Assembly (NCBI GenBank): GCA_038323375.1
Contig: JBBQGV010000003.1
Span: 1-64,000 of the forward strand
Direction of reading: 5' to 3'
Source of the DNA: JABWAJ01 sp038323375
GTDB lineage: Bacteria; Bacteroidota; Bacteroidia; Chitinophagales; Saprospiraceae
DNA length: 64,000 bases
The notes beneath the pieces were generated by a model. That model did not search any database, was not told the origin of the DNA, and saw nothing but the letters and a program-made list of their open reading frames with translations. Shown here one piece after another: positions 17,655 through 25,361 of this stretch. Within the stretch, counting starts at the first letter, position 1, and each line of letters begins with the position of its first letter. The position numbers and the translations under genes are program-made.

Positions 17655-18998
17655 TCAAAAATAATACCCCACCGACAGCACTGCATTCCGGTTGAAAACC
17701 CGGTACCCATTGGTTTTATTTGCCTGGTTCAACAGGCCGAAATTGCCGGAAAGACCCACGTTCCAATGTCGGGAGAGCTGGTAACGGAAACCTCCGCTTA
17801 CCGCGAGATCCCAGGGCTGGAAACTTTCCGCGGCCACTTCCTGGGCTTTGTTGCTGAAATACCAGGACTGGCTTCTGTTATTGCTGCCATTGTCAAAACC
17901 TGTGCCATTGGTAACCAAAGAAGATGAGCCGTCATCCCGGCTTTCCCGGCTTTCCCGGAATGCCTGGAAGAGGTAAGCAACCTGTACACCGCCTTCCACG
18001 CTCCACCGCTCGGTCAATTTAAAAGAAAGCGACAATGGTAAGGCAGCGTAGTGCATTTTTAACGTGCTGCTAATCACCGTATCTGGCTGAACTGCAGAAG
18101 TTCCTAACTGGAGCGGGTTGAATGGATCCGTTGAAAAATCTCCCGTACTTTCAGCCATAGATAGTTGGCGATCACTGCTGGAAACCGTCTGCCGCTGGAA
18201 GTCATACCGCAGCGCGCCGCGTAGTGCAAGGCCGTCGACAATCGGCATTTCAGCCGCCCAGCCGGCATGGAAGCCGCCTAAACTTGTCGGGAAAGATACA
18301 ATTCCGCCAAGCTCCGGGCCATGGCGCCATGCTCCGGGAAGTTTGTCCACGGGGATGGCGGTTGCGCCCATCGTGGTCGCTTCAACAGGCAAAGCAGTGA
18401 GTTCAAGACCCGGGAGTTGGAACACAGCAGGATATTCCTGAATAAATCCGTTAATGGCAGACTCGCTTGGCATTGCTTCGGCAACAATAACCGCGTTTTT
18501 AAGGTCGGGTGTGTTGGCCGTTAACAAGGTACCTTCTTTAGCAGAAGGGAGCGCGTCGGATTTTAAAAACGGGCTGTTGACCTGGGCTGACTCGTGGAAT
18601 TTGAAGGCGTCAAACCGGCTTTTGTGGTTTGAAGGTGTATTGTTCAAACCCGTAAGCGCGGCTTCATCAGATTGCTCCGGCACAAAGGCTTGTTGTGTTT
18701 GTGCAGCCGTTTGGGGCATTTCTGTGCGGCTCGTTTCCAGCGTTAATGCGGCCTGGGTGTATTCCCCGGCGAGCGTAGCATGACCGGAAGGGATCCGTGC
18801 TGTGTCTGAGGCAAACCACCAGATTCCCAGAACGGAAAACAAAAGTGTGGCTGCAATTCCGGTAGTTTTTGACCAAATCCAGAACACCGGGCGCTTGCGG
18901 CGATCCTCCGCCACAGGCATTTCTGCGTCCAACAGCAGCCGCATCCTTTCCCAAGCCTCGTTGGCCAATTGTTCGTTTATGTCGTTGTTATCCAGCAT
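17655..18998 (-). CDS. TM protein with C-terminal outer-membrane beta-barrel-like domain, coupled to ECF sigma
   Basis: This 447-aa protein begins with a soluble acidic N-terminus (MLDNNDINEQLANEAWERMR), then one TM segment (about residues 43-66, KTTGIAATLLFSVLGIWWFA). A long low-complexity region (70-200) is followed by about 220 residues with alternating beta-strand pattern ending in GLSGNFGLLNQ and SVGYYF, as in small outer-membrane barrels. Its start overlaps the sigma-factor stop by 11 nt, the usual place of an anti-sigma factor. The N-terminus could bind the sigma factor, but no anti-sigma zinc motif is seen. The combination of an inner-membrane TM and a barrel domain is unusual. No wider family is assigned. 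Confidence 0.65.
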   Translation of the reverse strand: MLDNNDINEQLANEAWERMRLLLDAEMPVAEDRRKRPVFWIWSKTTGIAATLLFSVLGIWWFASDTARIPSGHATLAGEYTQAALTLETSRTEMPQTAAQTQQAFVPEQSDEAALTGLNNTPSNHKSRFDAFKFHESAQVNSPFLKSDALPSAKEGTLLTANTPDLKNAVIVAEAMPSESAINGFIQEYPAVFQLPGLELTALPVEATTMGATAIPVDKLPGAWRHGPELGGIVSFPTSLGGFHAGWAAEMPIVDGLALRGALRYDFQRQTVSSSDRQLSMAESTGDFSTDPFNPLQLGTSAVQPDTVISSTLKMHYAALPLSLSFKLTERWSVEGGVQVAYLFQAFRESRESRDDGSSSLVTNGTGFDNGSNNRSQSWYFSNKAQEVAAESFQPWDLAVSGGFRYQLSRHWNVGLSGNFGLLNQANKTNGYRVFNRNAVLSVGYYF

Positions 18999-19539
18999 AG
19001 TTGGATTGATTAAAGTCCATGTTAATCCACTGTTTCAATTTCTTGCGGGCAGTGGCAAGGTGCCATTTTGAAGTGCCTTCGCTGATGTTGGCCCGCGCAG
19101 CTATTTCTGCATGCGACAACCCTTCGATTGCATACAGCATGAATACATCCCGCGTTGCTACAGGGAGTTTTTCTACTAATTTGAGCACATCCTCAATATG
19201 CAGGCGGTTAAGCGCCGATTCCTGTACGGGAGCATCGTGATCCGCTATGTCTAAAAAGTAGACTTTCTGAGCGGTGCGGCTTTTAAAATGGTCGGAGATA
19301 CTGTGATAAACGATCCGCCTGATCCAGCCTTCCAGAGAGCCGCTGAAGGTAAAGGTGTGCAGTTTTTTAAATACCCTCAAAAATCCTGCATTGACAATTT
19401 CCATAGCAGTTTCCTTGTCGCTGGTATAGCGCATGCACATTTGTATCATGGTCTGGAAGAATTTCCGGTACAGCGTCTCCTGCCAGATCCGTTCATTCCT
19501 GATACAACCTTCTACCATTTCTTTCTCGGAATACTGCAT
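18988..19539 (-). CDS. ECF-type RNA polymerase sigma factor
   Basis: The 183-aa protein has sigma region 2 (YTSDKETAMEIVNAGFLRVFKKL, then the EGWIRRIVYHSISDHFK segment) and region 4 with the helix-turn-helix DVFMLYAIEGLSHAEIAARANI followed by SKWHLATARKKL. It directs RNA polymerase to a dedicated set of promoters. The downstream gene overlaps its stop and encodes a TM/beta-barrel protein that is the likely signalling partner. Two exported-protein genes lie upstream on the same strand, 14 bp away, and may be in the same transcript. Confidence 0.88.
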   Translation of the reverse strand: MQYSEKEMVEGCIRNERIWQETLYRKFFQTMIQMCMRYTSDKETAMEIVNAGFLRVFKKLHTFTFSGSLEGWIRRIVYHSISDHFKSRTAQKVYFLDIADHDAPVQESALNRLHIEDVLKLVEKLPVATRDVFMLYAIEGLSHAEIAARANISEGTSKWHLATARKKLKQWINMDFNQSNYAG

Positions 19540-19553
19540 GTTCTACGTTTATC

Positions 19554-20561
19554 CTAAAATAATAAACCTACCCGAATGATCAATCGTTGATAAAGCACAT
19601 CCCGTATTTCAATATCGCCGTTGAAGGAGAAATCCCTGCGGAAATAGGCTTTTTGAAATTTGTAGCCAATGTCTGCGGTGAGGTTGCTGTGCTTTTTGCC
19701 GCTGAATCGCATGCCGATTGCAGGATGCAACATCCAACCCCCGCGCGCTTCCGTTATAAATTCTTTTTCGTTGGTGGTCATGAAGCCATAACCTGCGCCA
19801 AGGGTGTAATAAGGTGCTTTGATCTTTTTATTGAAATAACCCCTGAATTCTGCAAAAACCGGGTAGATGACTTCGTCGTCATCCGTGCCGTAGGTCTCTA
19901 TGCCAAGTCCAAGACCAATCCCAAGCCACTGGGAAAACTGAAAACCGACTACATTGTGGAAACTCAGACCCATTTTAAACTCATTACCTGAACGGGTATT
20001 CAGGGATCCGAGCATCACGGCATTGTAAAAACCGCGTTCTCTGAAACCGTACACTTGTTCTTTGGGTTTGGCTTTTGTTTTGCCGTTTATTAATTCGTCG
20101 TAGGAAGTGGATTTTGGCTCTCGTACGTCCTGAACTATCCGGGCAATTTCGGAGTCATTGATTACGATTTCTTCACCGTTCTGCAACCGGAAGTTCAGGG
20201 TAGCGCCTTGTTCATAATTCACAATCAACCCCTTGAGCACGCTGCCGTCTTTCAGGTAAACTACATCAGTGAGTTCCTCTTTGTCCGATGCGGCTTTGTT
20301 GTTTTTTTTGCTGCTGATGCCTGCTTTTACAATGCGCTCAATTTTATCTTCTTCCAGAACGACCACTTCTCCGTCGAAAAGTTGTATGCGCACCAAGCCT
20401 TGTATTTCATCATAGCTAAGCAAATCACCCCGATAAACGATGCCATTTTTCATGTAAACGGCATCTGCTTTTTCGCGATCCCGGGTTTCCTGCGAAAAAC
20501 CGGTTTGCTGTGTCAGCACCAGCAGGTTGCAAACGATGAAGCCCAATAACCATTTTTTCAT
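19554..20561 (-). CDS. exported protein, probable outer-membrane beta-barrel
   Basis: A 335-aa protein with a signal peptide (MKKWLLGFIVCNLLVLTQQ). The first half has two similar segments (YMKNGIVYRGDLLSYDE and YLKDGSVLKGLIVNYEQ, each followed by 'V..N D.I.RIV'), as in small SH3-like or carboxypeptidase-regulatory-like repeats. The second half has the short amphipathic strands of a barrel, ending YQRLIIRVGLLF. The function is unknown. It lies between an LVIVD lipoprotein and the ECF sigma gene in one minus-strand run. Confidence 0.65.
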   Translation of the reverse strand: MKKWLLGFIVCNLLVLTQQTGFSQETRDREKADAVYMKNGIVYRGDLLSYDEIQGLVRIQLFDGEVVVLEEDKIERIVKAGISSKKNNKAASDKEELTDVVYLKDGSVLKGLIVNYEQGATLNFRLQNGEEIVINDSEIARIVQDVREPKSTSYDELINGKTKAKPKEQVYGFRERGFYNAVMLGSLNTRSGNEFKMGLSFHNVVGFQFSQWLGIGLGLGIETYGTDDDEVIYPVFAEFRGYFNKKIKAPYYTLGAGYGFMTTNEKEFITEARGGWMLHPAIGMRFSGKKHSNLTADIGYKFQKAYFRRDFSFNGDIEIRDVLYQRLIIRVGLLF

Positions 20562-20585
20562 AAACTTAATATTTTGGATACTGCC

Positions 20586-21875
20586 TTATTGTTGCACCGG
20601 AATGAGGCTCAACTCCCTTGGTTGCGCAGGATCCGTATAATCGAACTGACGCAATCCATCTTTCCCTACAACGATGGCCAATTTTTTATCGCCTAAAGTT
20701 ATTACATCGAACGCAAAAAATCCATTTTGATGTGACAACAGGCGCTGATCAATTTTTGCCCATTCCGTTGCATCGAAAATTTTGAGTCCCTGGTCGCCTT
20801 CGCAAAGGAAGAGGTTGTCCTCACTGATGGACAAACCGTGCGGGTGGTGCATCGGATAAGACTTCAGCAAGACGGGATTGGTAATGTTGATAATATTAAC
20901 CACGTCTAATTGATTGACAAATCCAGTACACTCTGTGCCATCCCGCAGCGTTACATACGCTGTGTTGCCGCTTACGTAAACGGGATCGCAGGCGCGGGCA
21001 TGCGCAAAGGCAGCAAGCTGGGTCGGCTGATCGGGGTTGCTGTTGTCGTAAATGAACATGCCACTGCTGGAGCCAATGAACAGTTTATCCTGATAGGGAA
21101 AAATGGTTTCGATGCCCCAGCCCAACTGAACGGTATTGTTAAGCGTTGCGCAGCCTTCTTCATTGAGGCCAAACACTTTCAGGTCATAAGTCCCCACAGA
21201 ATACAGGCGGTTTGCCGCTAAGGTAAAGCGAGCCATGGAACCTCCGACACCGGCAGGGGCGTTAGATTCGCTACCAGAAGAATTGCTATCAAATGAGGCA
21301 TTTACGAAAAGTGCGTCCCTCCGGGGCCCGCCCCAGCCGGCAAAATCATCATAATAATAAACCGGCGAATCGCAGGGACGTTCAACGGTTTCATTCGTGG
21401 GTTCGTAATAAACCAAATAGCCGAGGTCTTCATACAACGCAAGCGGTTCAAACATGTCGTTTGTGCGGCAGACCAATTGCACGGATTGCGGATTGGAAAT
21501 ATTGAGGGATACCAGGTCAACGTAACTGTTGGCGTAAAGGATATTGCCACGAACTGCCATGTTTTCGCATCCGGGTATTTTGATGAAGCTCACGTTTGTT
21601 GGGTTGGATGGATCAGAGTTGTCAATGACATGAATGCCTTCCCGTTGTTCAGCCACAAAAAGGTAGTTTCCATACACGTAAATATTGCCGGGTTTTTTCA
21701 GCGTTCGGGGCGCTTCCGTGCGTAAATCGTTTCGCACGTCGTCCATTTTTACATACACCGGTTTGTACACCAGATAAGTCACCGTAGATTCGCACTTGTC
21801 TTTGAGGCAACCTGAAAAGGTGATCAGGATGGCCGTGCCAAGCGCAAGTGTCAGAAAAGAGTTGAATTTTTTCAT
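20586..21875 (-). CDS. LVIVD-repeat beta-propeller lipoprotein
   Basis: The 429-aa protein has a lipoprotein signal (ITFSGC, Cys about 23). Repeats of the LVIVD type recur through the chain: IHVIDNSDPSNPTNVSFI, LVSLNISNPQSV, MFIYDNSNPDQPTQLAAF, VVNIINITNPVLLKSY and LRQFDYTDPAQPRELSLI. Such repeats build a propeller thought to bind ligands at the cell surface; no enzymatic motif is seen. It heads the minus-strand run that ends with the sigma factor and its partner, and is divergent from the T9SS esterase. Confidence 0.82.
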   Translation of the reverse strand: MKKFNSFLTLALGTAILITFSGCLKDKCESTVTYLVYKPVYVKMDDVRNDLRTEAPRTLKKPGNIYVYGNYLFVAEQREGIHVIDNSDPSNPTNVSFIKIPGCENMAVRGNILYANSYVDLVSLNISNPQSVQLVCRTNDMFEPLALYEDLGYLVYYEPTNETVERPCDSPVYYYDDFAGWGGPRRDALFVNASFDSNSSGSESNAPAGVGGSMARFTLAANRLYSVGTYDLKVFGLNEEGCATLNNTVQLGWGIETIFPYQDKLFIGSSSGMFIYDNSNPDQPTQLAAFAHARACDPVYVSGNTAYVTLRDGTECTGFVNQLDVVNIINITNPVLLKSYPMHHPHGLSISEDNLFLCEGDQGLKIFDATEWAKIDQRLLSHQNGFFAFDVITLGDKKLAIVVGKDGLRQFDYTDPAQPRELSLIPVQQ

Positions 21876-22082
21876 GTCACAAATTTTTACAGGATGGTTA
21901 AGTTATTGCATCGTTGTTGAATCGCATTTCCATGCTTCGATTTTTCTTTCAATATACAAGACCATATTCAAAACGCAAAAGGTTGGGCATTCGCCGCTTT
22001 TTTCTTTTTTTTGCAGCCGAATTCATTCGGGAGTATAAAGTCATCCAAATCTACTCACTAATCAATCAAACCGATAAATATT

Positions 22083-23492
22083 ATGCGCAAACATTTGTTG
22101 CTGCTTTTGGCGGTATGGGCGATATCTTTGCCCCTCTTCGCTCAGTTGACCATCAAAGTCACGGCCATACCAGCCAACACCCCTCCCGGGGCGCAAATTT
22201 ATCTTGCGGGAACGCCAAACACCTGGAACCCCGGCGATCCGGGCTCCATTCTTGCTCCAGGCACCAATGGCGCCTACCAGATTGTTCTGAATGTTGCAGC
22301 AGGAGAAGTCAAATTTAAATTTACCCGAGGAAGCTGGGCCACCGTGGAAGGCAATGCTGCCGGGGGCTACCTGCCTGACCGGAGCATCCAGTACAACGGC
22401 AGCGCCCAAACGGTGAACCTCACCATTCTCAGTTGGGAAGACCTCGGCTCTGGCGGCACGGGTACGGCTTCTGCCAATGTTTTTGTCCTCGACGAGGACT
22501 TTGGAATGCCGCAACTCAACCGCAACCGCAAAATCCTGATTTACCTGCCTCCAGATTACGCCACTTCCGGTAAACATTATCCGGTTTTGTACATGCAGGA
22601 CGGTCAGAATCTTTTTGACGAAGCGACCAGTTTTTCCGGAGAATGGGAAGTGGACGAATCCCTCAATGAATTATTTGGCAACGGCGACGATGGCGCCATT
22701 GTGGTTGGAATTTACAACAGCTCGTTCCGCCTGGACGAATATTCTCCCTGGGTCAATCCTCAATATGGCGGCGGACAAGGCGACGAATACACGGCCTGGA
22801 TGGTGGAAACGCTCAAGCCTTATGTAGATGCGAATTACCGAACCCTTTCCGGGCGGGAACACACCGGGATTATGGGGTCTTCAATGGGTGCCCTGATTTC
22901 TTTGTACGCGGCCATCGAACACCAGGACGTGTTCGGAAAAGTTGGCATTTTTTCGCCTGCTTTCTGGTTTGCGGGCAACTCAGCGTACACGCACGTCAGT
23001 ACAACTGGCAAGGAGGAAAATATCAAATTTTACCTGCTCGCAGGAGACCAAGAAGATAGCGGCTCTGTTGTGGAAGACCTCAACGCCATGTACAATACCC
23101 TGTCGAACGCCGGGTTCACAGATGAAGAGCTGTTCCTGCTGACGCACAACGACGGCCAGCACAGCGAGTGGTACTGGGCGCGGGAGTTCCCGGATGGCTA
23201 CGAGTGGTTGTTTTCCAATTCTACCGCAACGCCAACCGGAGAAGAATCCCCGGTCATCCGCGTCCGGATTTCTCCAAACCCCGCCGACAGTGTGCTGCGC
23301 CTCGAATTGCCCGCGGGCTTGATTCAGCCAATGCTGCAAATTTATGCTTTTGATGGTCGCCTGATCCAACCACCGATGTTGATCCGGGGCAATGAAATCA
23401 ATGTATCTTATTTGAAAAGAGGTACTTATATTTTTAATATCCTTTCAGAAGGCAGGGTGTTGAACAGCCAGAAAGTCGTTATTGCCGAATAG
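22083..23492 (+). CDS. secreted esterase with starch-binding-like domain and T9SS sorting domain
   Basis: The 469-aa protein has a signal peptide (MRKHLLLLLAVWAISLPLFA). Residues about 20-115 resemble a CBM20-type domain (IYLAGTPNTWNPGDPG, VKFKFTRGSWATVEGN). The alpha/beta-hydrolase domain is of the esterase-D/putative-esterase type: RKILIYLPPDYA, VLYMQDGQNLFDE, and nucleophile S267 in GSSMG. The last 75 residues (VRISPNPADSVLRLEL to KVVIAE) are a type A T9SS sorting domain, so the protein is predicted to be exported across the outer membrane. It probably hydrolyses an ester on a polysaccharide or siderophore; the substrate is unknown. A strong terminator follows. Confidence 0.88.
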   Translation: MRKHLLLLLAVWAISLPLFAQLTIKVTAIPANTPPGAQIYLAGTPNTWNPGDPGSILAPGTNGAYQIVLNVAAGEVKFKFTRGSWATVEGNAAGGYLPDRSIQYNGSAQTVNLTILSWEDLGSGGTGTASANVFVLDEDFGMPQLNRNRKILIYLPPDYATSGKHYPVLYMQDGQNLFDEATSFSGEWEVDESLNELFGNGDDGAIVVGIYNSSFRLDEYSPWVNPQYGGGQGDEYTAWMVETLKPYVDANYRTLSGREHTGIMGSSMGALISLYAAIEHQDVFGKVGIFSPAFWFAGNSAYTHVSTTGKEENIKFYLLAGDQEDSGSVVEDLNAMYNTLSNAGFTDEELFLLTHNDGQHSEWYWAREFPDGYEWLFSNSTATPTGEESPVIRVRISPNPADSVLRLELPAGLIQPMLQIYAFDGRLIQPPMLIRGNEINVSYLKRGTYIFNILSEGRVLNSQKVVIAE

Positions 23493-23514
23493 GCTTTGTA
23501 TTGCATTTTTTGAT

Positions 23515-23552
23515 AGAGCCGGTAGCGCCGCCCTGAGTGCGCTACCGGCTCT
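23515..23552 (+). terminator. strong 3' hairpin after T9SS esterase
   Basis: A perfect 14-bp stem AGAGCCGGTAGCGC/GCGCTACCGGCTCT closes a 10-nt loop 22 bp after the esterase stop. No long T-run follows directly (GCTGTTTATA). Its strength and position fit a transcript end. Confidence 0.65.
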
Positions 23553-23604
23553 GCTGTTTATATACAATATTTTTTTAACTTTTAAGGTGGTGTCTTGCAG
23601 TTTT

Positions 23605-23620
23605 TGGCACGATGTTTGAA
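23605..23620 (+). promoter_or_regulatory. candidate sigma-54 promoter
   Basis: TGGCAC-GATGT-TTGAA matches the -24/-12 consensus TGGCAC-N5-TTGCW except for the C of TTGC, with exact spacing. It points into the gene-free region ahead of the small membrane-protein gene at 24020. Initiation would be near 23632, leaving a leader of about 390 nt. No activator gene is adjacent. Confidence 0.4.
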
Positions 23621-23724
23621 TTGATAATTAGCATCAGATTATTTATTTTTATAATTTGATACAGAAAAATGAAACTTATTTCAAAATATTAGTAAAATAG
23701 TAAATATGAATCTCTTCACGCTAT

Positions 23725-23906
23725 GGTTAGGAGCGTGTCTGGCATAACCCAGGCAGGAGCATCCCATTAAAAACCGCATCCCAAACTGATTCCGGAAAAT
23801 CGGGTAGCTGATCCGCCACTATGCTGTGCGGACTGGCCTGGGGAGCTTGTCTCCTGACTTTGCTTTTAAAGCACTGCTTGCTTTAGTGGCTTGAACCCGG
23901 TATGCC
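23725..23906 (+). ncRNA. candidate structured leader RNA
   Basis: Successive predicted helices: GGTTA/TAACC (23725-23749), CCGCCAC/GTGCGG (23814-23832), GGAG/CTCC (23842-23854) and AAGCA/TGCTT (about 23868-23884). A longer-range pairing GGCATAACC with GGTATGCC (23899-23906, one bulge) closes the whole domain. The segment GCTGATCCGCCACTATGC faintly recalls the cobalamin riboswitch core (GCTGACCCGC-ACTGT), but its other hallmarks (GGGAA, GGTG, AAATCC) are missing, so no family is assigned. It lies in a 527-bp gap (23493-24019) with no supportable CDS. Confidence 0.35.
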
Positions 23907-24019
23907 CATTTTTCAAATTTGAATCCTTTACCGCGCAAAGCGTCTTTGCCTTGCCCTGGCGGTTCTATGCCCGTATTAAATTTTTAAACAATTGATTATC
24001 AATAAAAAACTTGAAACAC

Positions 24020-24217
24020 ATGAATCAGAAAGCATTACAAAATCCGACCGTTCAGCGTAAATTACCTTTGGAAAGTTTGTTTTTAGCCATTGTCATGGCC
24101 ATTGGTTTGGCCGGCATTTACGGCCTGTTTTTTCAACCTGAAAAAGGCGGACAACCGGAATGGAAAGCACCAGGTGTGAAGATTTCTGCAAACTACGTAA
24201 TAACAGTACAAGAGTAG
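24020..24217 (+). CDS. small single-TM protein
   Basis: A 65-aa protein: a basic N-terminus (MNQKALQNPTVQRKLPLE), one TM helix (SLFLAIVMAIGLAGIYGLFF, about residues 19-38) and a short outside tail with Pro and Trp (GGQPEWKAPG). I do not recognise the family. It is not KdpF or CbtB by its residues. It is preceded by a long structured gap and a candidate sigma-54 promoter, and converges on the DUF819 gene. The frame also runs from a codon at 24011, but the ATG at 24020 is the more natural start. Confidence 0.55.
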   Translation: MNQKALQNPTVQRKLPLESLFLAIVMAIGLAGIYGLFFQPEKGGQPEWKAPGVKISANYVITVQE

Positions 24218-24227
24218 GGGAGAGGCC

Positions 24228-25343
24228 TTAGGAAACTGCCCATTTCAGCGCATAAGCAAGCCCGATGCCGAGGTAGTTGCCGATCGCATACCCCAATAAT
24301 CCGAGGGCAATACCCGGAAATATCATTTGTCGGTTATGGATGGCACTTGCAACCTGGCCGATAAAAGCCGGGCCAAAGACGCCAGCGGTAGAACTGATCA
24401 AAAAAGTATCGCGGTCAATCAGAAAGAGGCGGCTCAGCAGCAAGTGAAAAGCGATGGACAGCGGCAAGGCTATGGCTGTAAAGATCAAAATGCTGGCACC
24501 TTTTTCGAGTACCTGGCTGAAGTCGGCCTGAAGACCCAGCGCCACACAAAACATCAGCAGGAAATATTCGCCGGTTTCGTACACGCCGATCCAGCGTTTA
24601 ACTGCGGGCAGGAAGGCGGCGGCAATGCCGAAGGTCGTGAGCATCAGCATCAAAAAAGCGGTATGGTTGATGTCTTTATAGACCAAATAGCATAGACCCA
24701 GCGACGCAGCAACAATAACCAGCGTCAGTGAAATTGCTTTCAGGCTGTCTTTCAGCAGCATCCCTGAATTGGGTTGCGCTTCAGGATTTCCGGAAGCATC
24801 ATCCACATCAGCGAAATCCGGGAGAATACCTTTGAGCAACCGGTGTGCGACGGAAGTCAGGATCACCAGCCAAATACCCCCACAAACAATATCCGCCGCA
24901 TTCACTAAAATAATGGTTTCCCGGTTAGCCCCAAGCGCCATACCGATGGCCTGCATATTGGGTGTACCACCGGTGTACATACCAACCAACATCCCGGACA
25001 ACATCCAGGGGGGCGCTTCCTGAAGCGGATAAAGGAAAGTTGTCAGGCCCGTTCCAATCAGCCCCCCAATCACGCAAAGACTAAACGCCAGCATAGAACG
25101 GCCTGCATAGCGGATGCAACGCTGAATATCGGTCGTATATAATAGAATCGGGATAGCCATCAAAATAGAACCATTCATCCAGTATTCAGAGACCTGGTCG
25201 TCTAACGGCAACAAACGGCTGTTGCGCAGTAAAATGCCGAACAAATAGCAAAGTACAATCGGGCTGAACACATCGGGCAACCTGGTTTTTCCAAGGCGGA
25301 TGGCGATAGCCGGCCAAAACAGGATCAGGATGGATTGCAGCAT
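24228..25343 (-). CDS. DUF819 family integral membrane protein
   Basis: The 371-aa hydrophobic protein has about ten TM segments, with the repeated pattern of the DUF819 (YjcL-like) family: LPDVFSPIVLCYLFGILL near the N-terminus, GMYTGGTPNMQAIGMALGA in the first half and STAGVFGPAFIGQVASAI in the second. These half-repeats with Gly/Pro breaks resemble secondary transporters; the substrate is unknown. It lies 18 bp downstream of the double-AAA+ ATPase gene on the same strand and may be co-transcribed with it. Confidence 0.82.
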   Translation of the reverse strand: MLQSILILFWPAIAIRLGKTRLPDVFSPIVLCYLFGILLRNSRLLPLDDQVSEYWMNGSILMAIPILLYTTDIQRCIRYAGRSMLAFSLCVIGGLIGTGLTTFLYPLQEAPPWMLSGMLVGMYTGGTPNMQAIGMALGANRETIILVNAADIVCGGIWLVILTSVAHRLLKGILPDFADVDDASGNPEAQPNSGMLLKDSLKAISLTLVIVAASLGLCYLVYKDINHTAFLMLMLTTFGIAAAFLPAVKRWIGVYETGEYFLLMFCVALGLQADFSQVLEKGASILIFTAIALPLSIAFHLLLSRLFLIDRDTFLISSTAGVFGPAFIGQVASAIHNRQMIFPGIALGLLGYAIGNYLGIGLAYALKWAVS

Positions 25344-25361
25344 AACAAAGGGTTTATTGGT

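Noticed and set aside
23761..23906. Cobalamin riboswitch call
   Set aside because: Only GCTGATCCGCCACTATGC resembles the conserved core; the GGGAA, GGTG and AAATCC blocks and the AGTCAGGAGACCTGCC end are missing or appear only in reverse complement. Reported as an unassigned structured leader.
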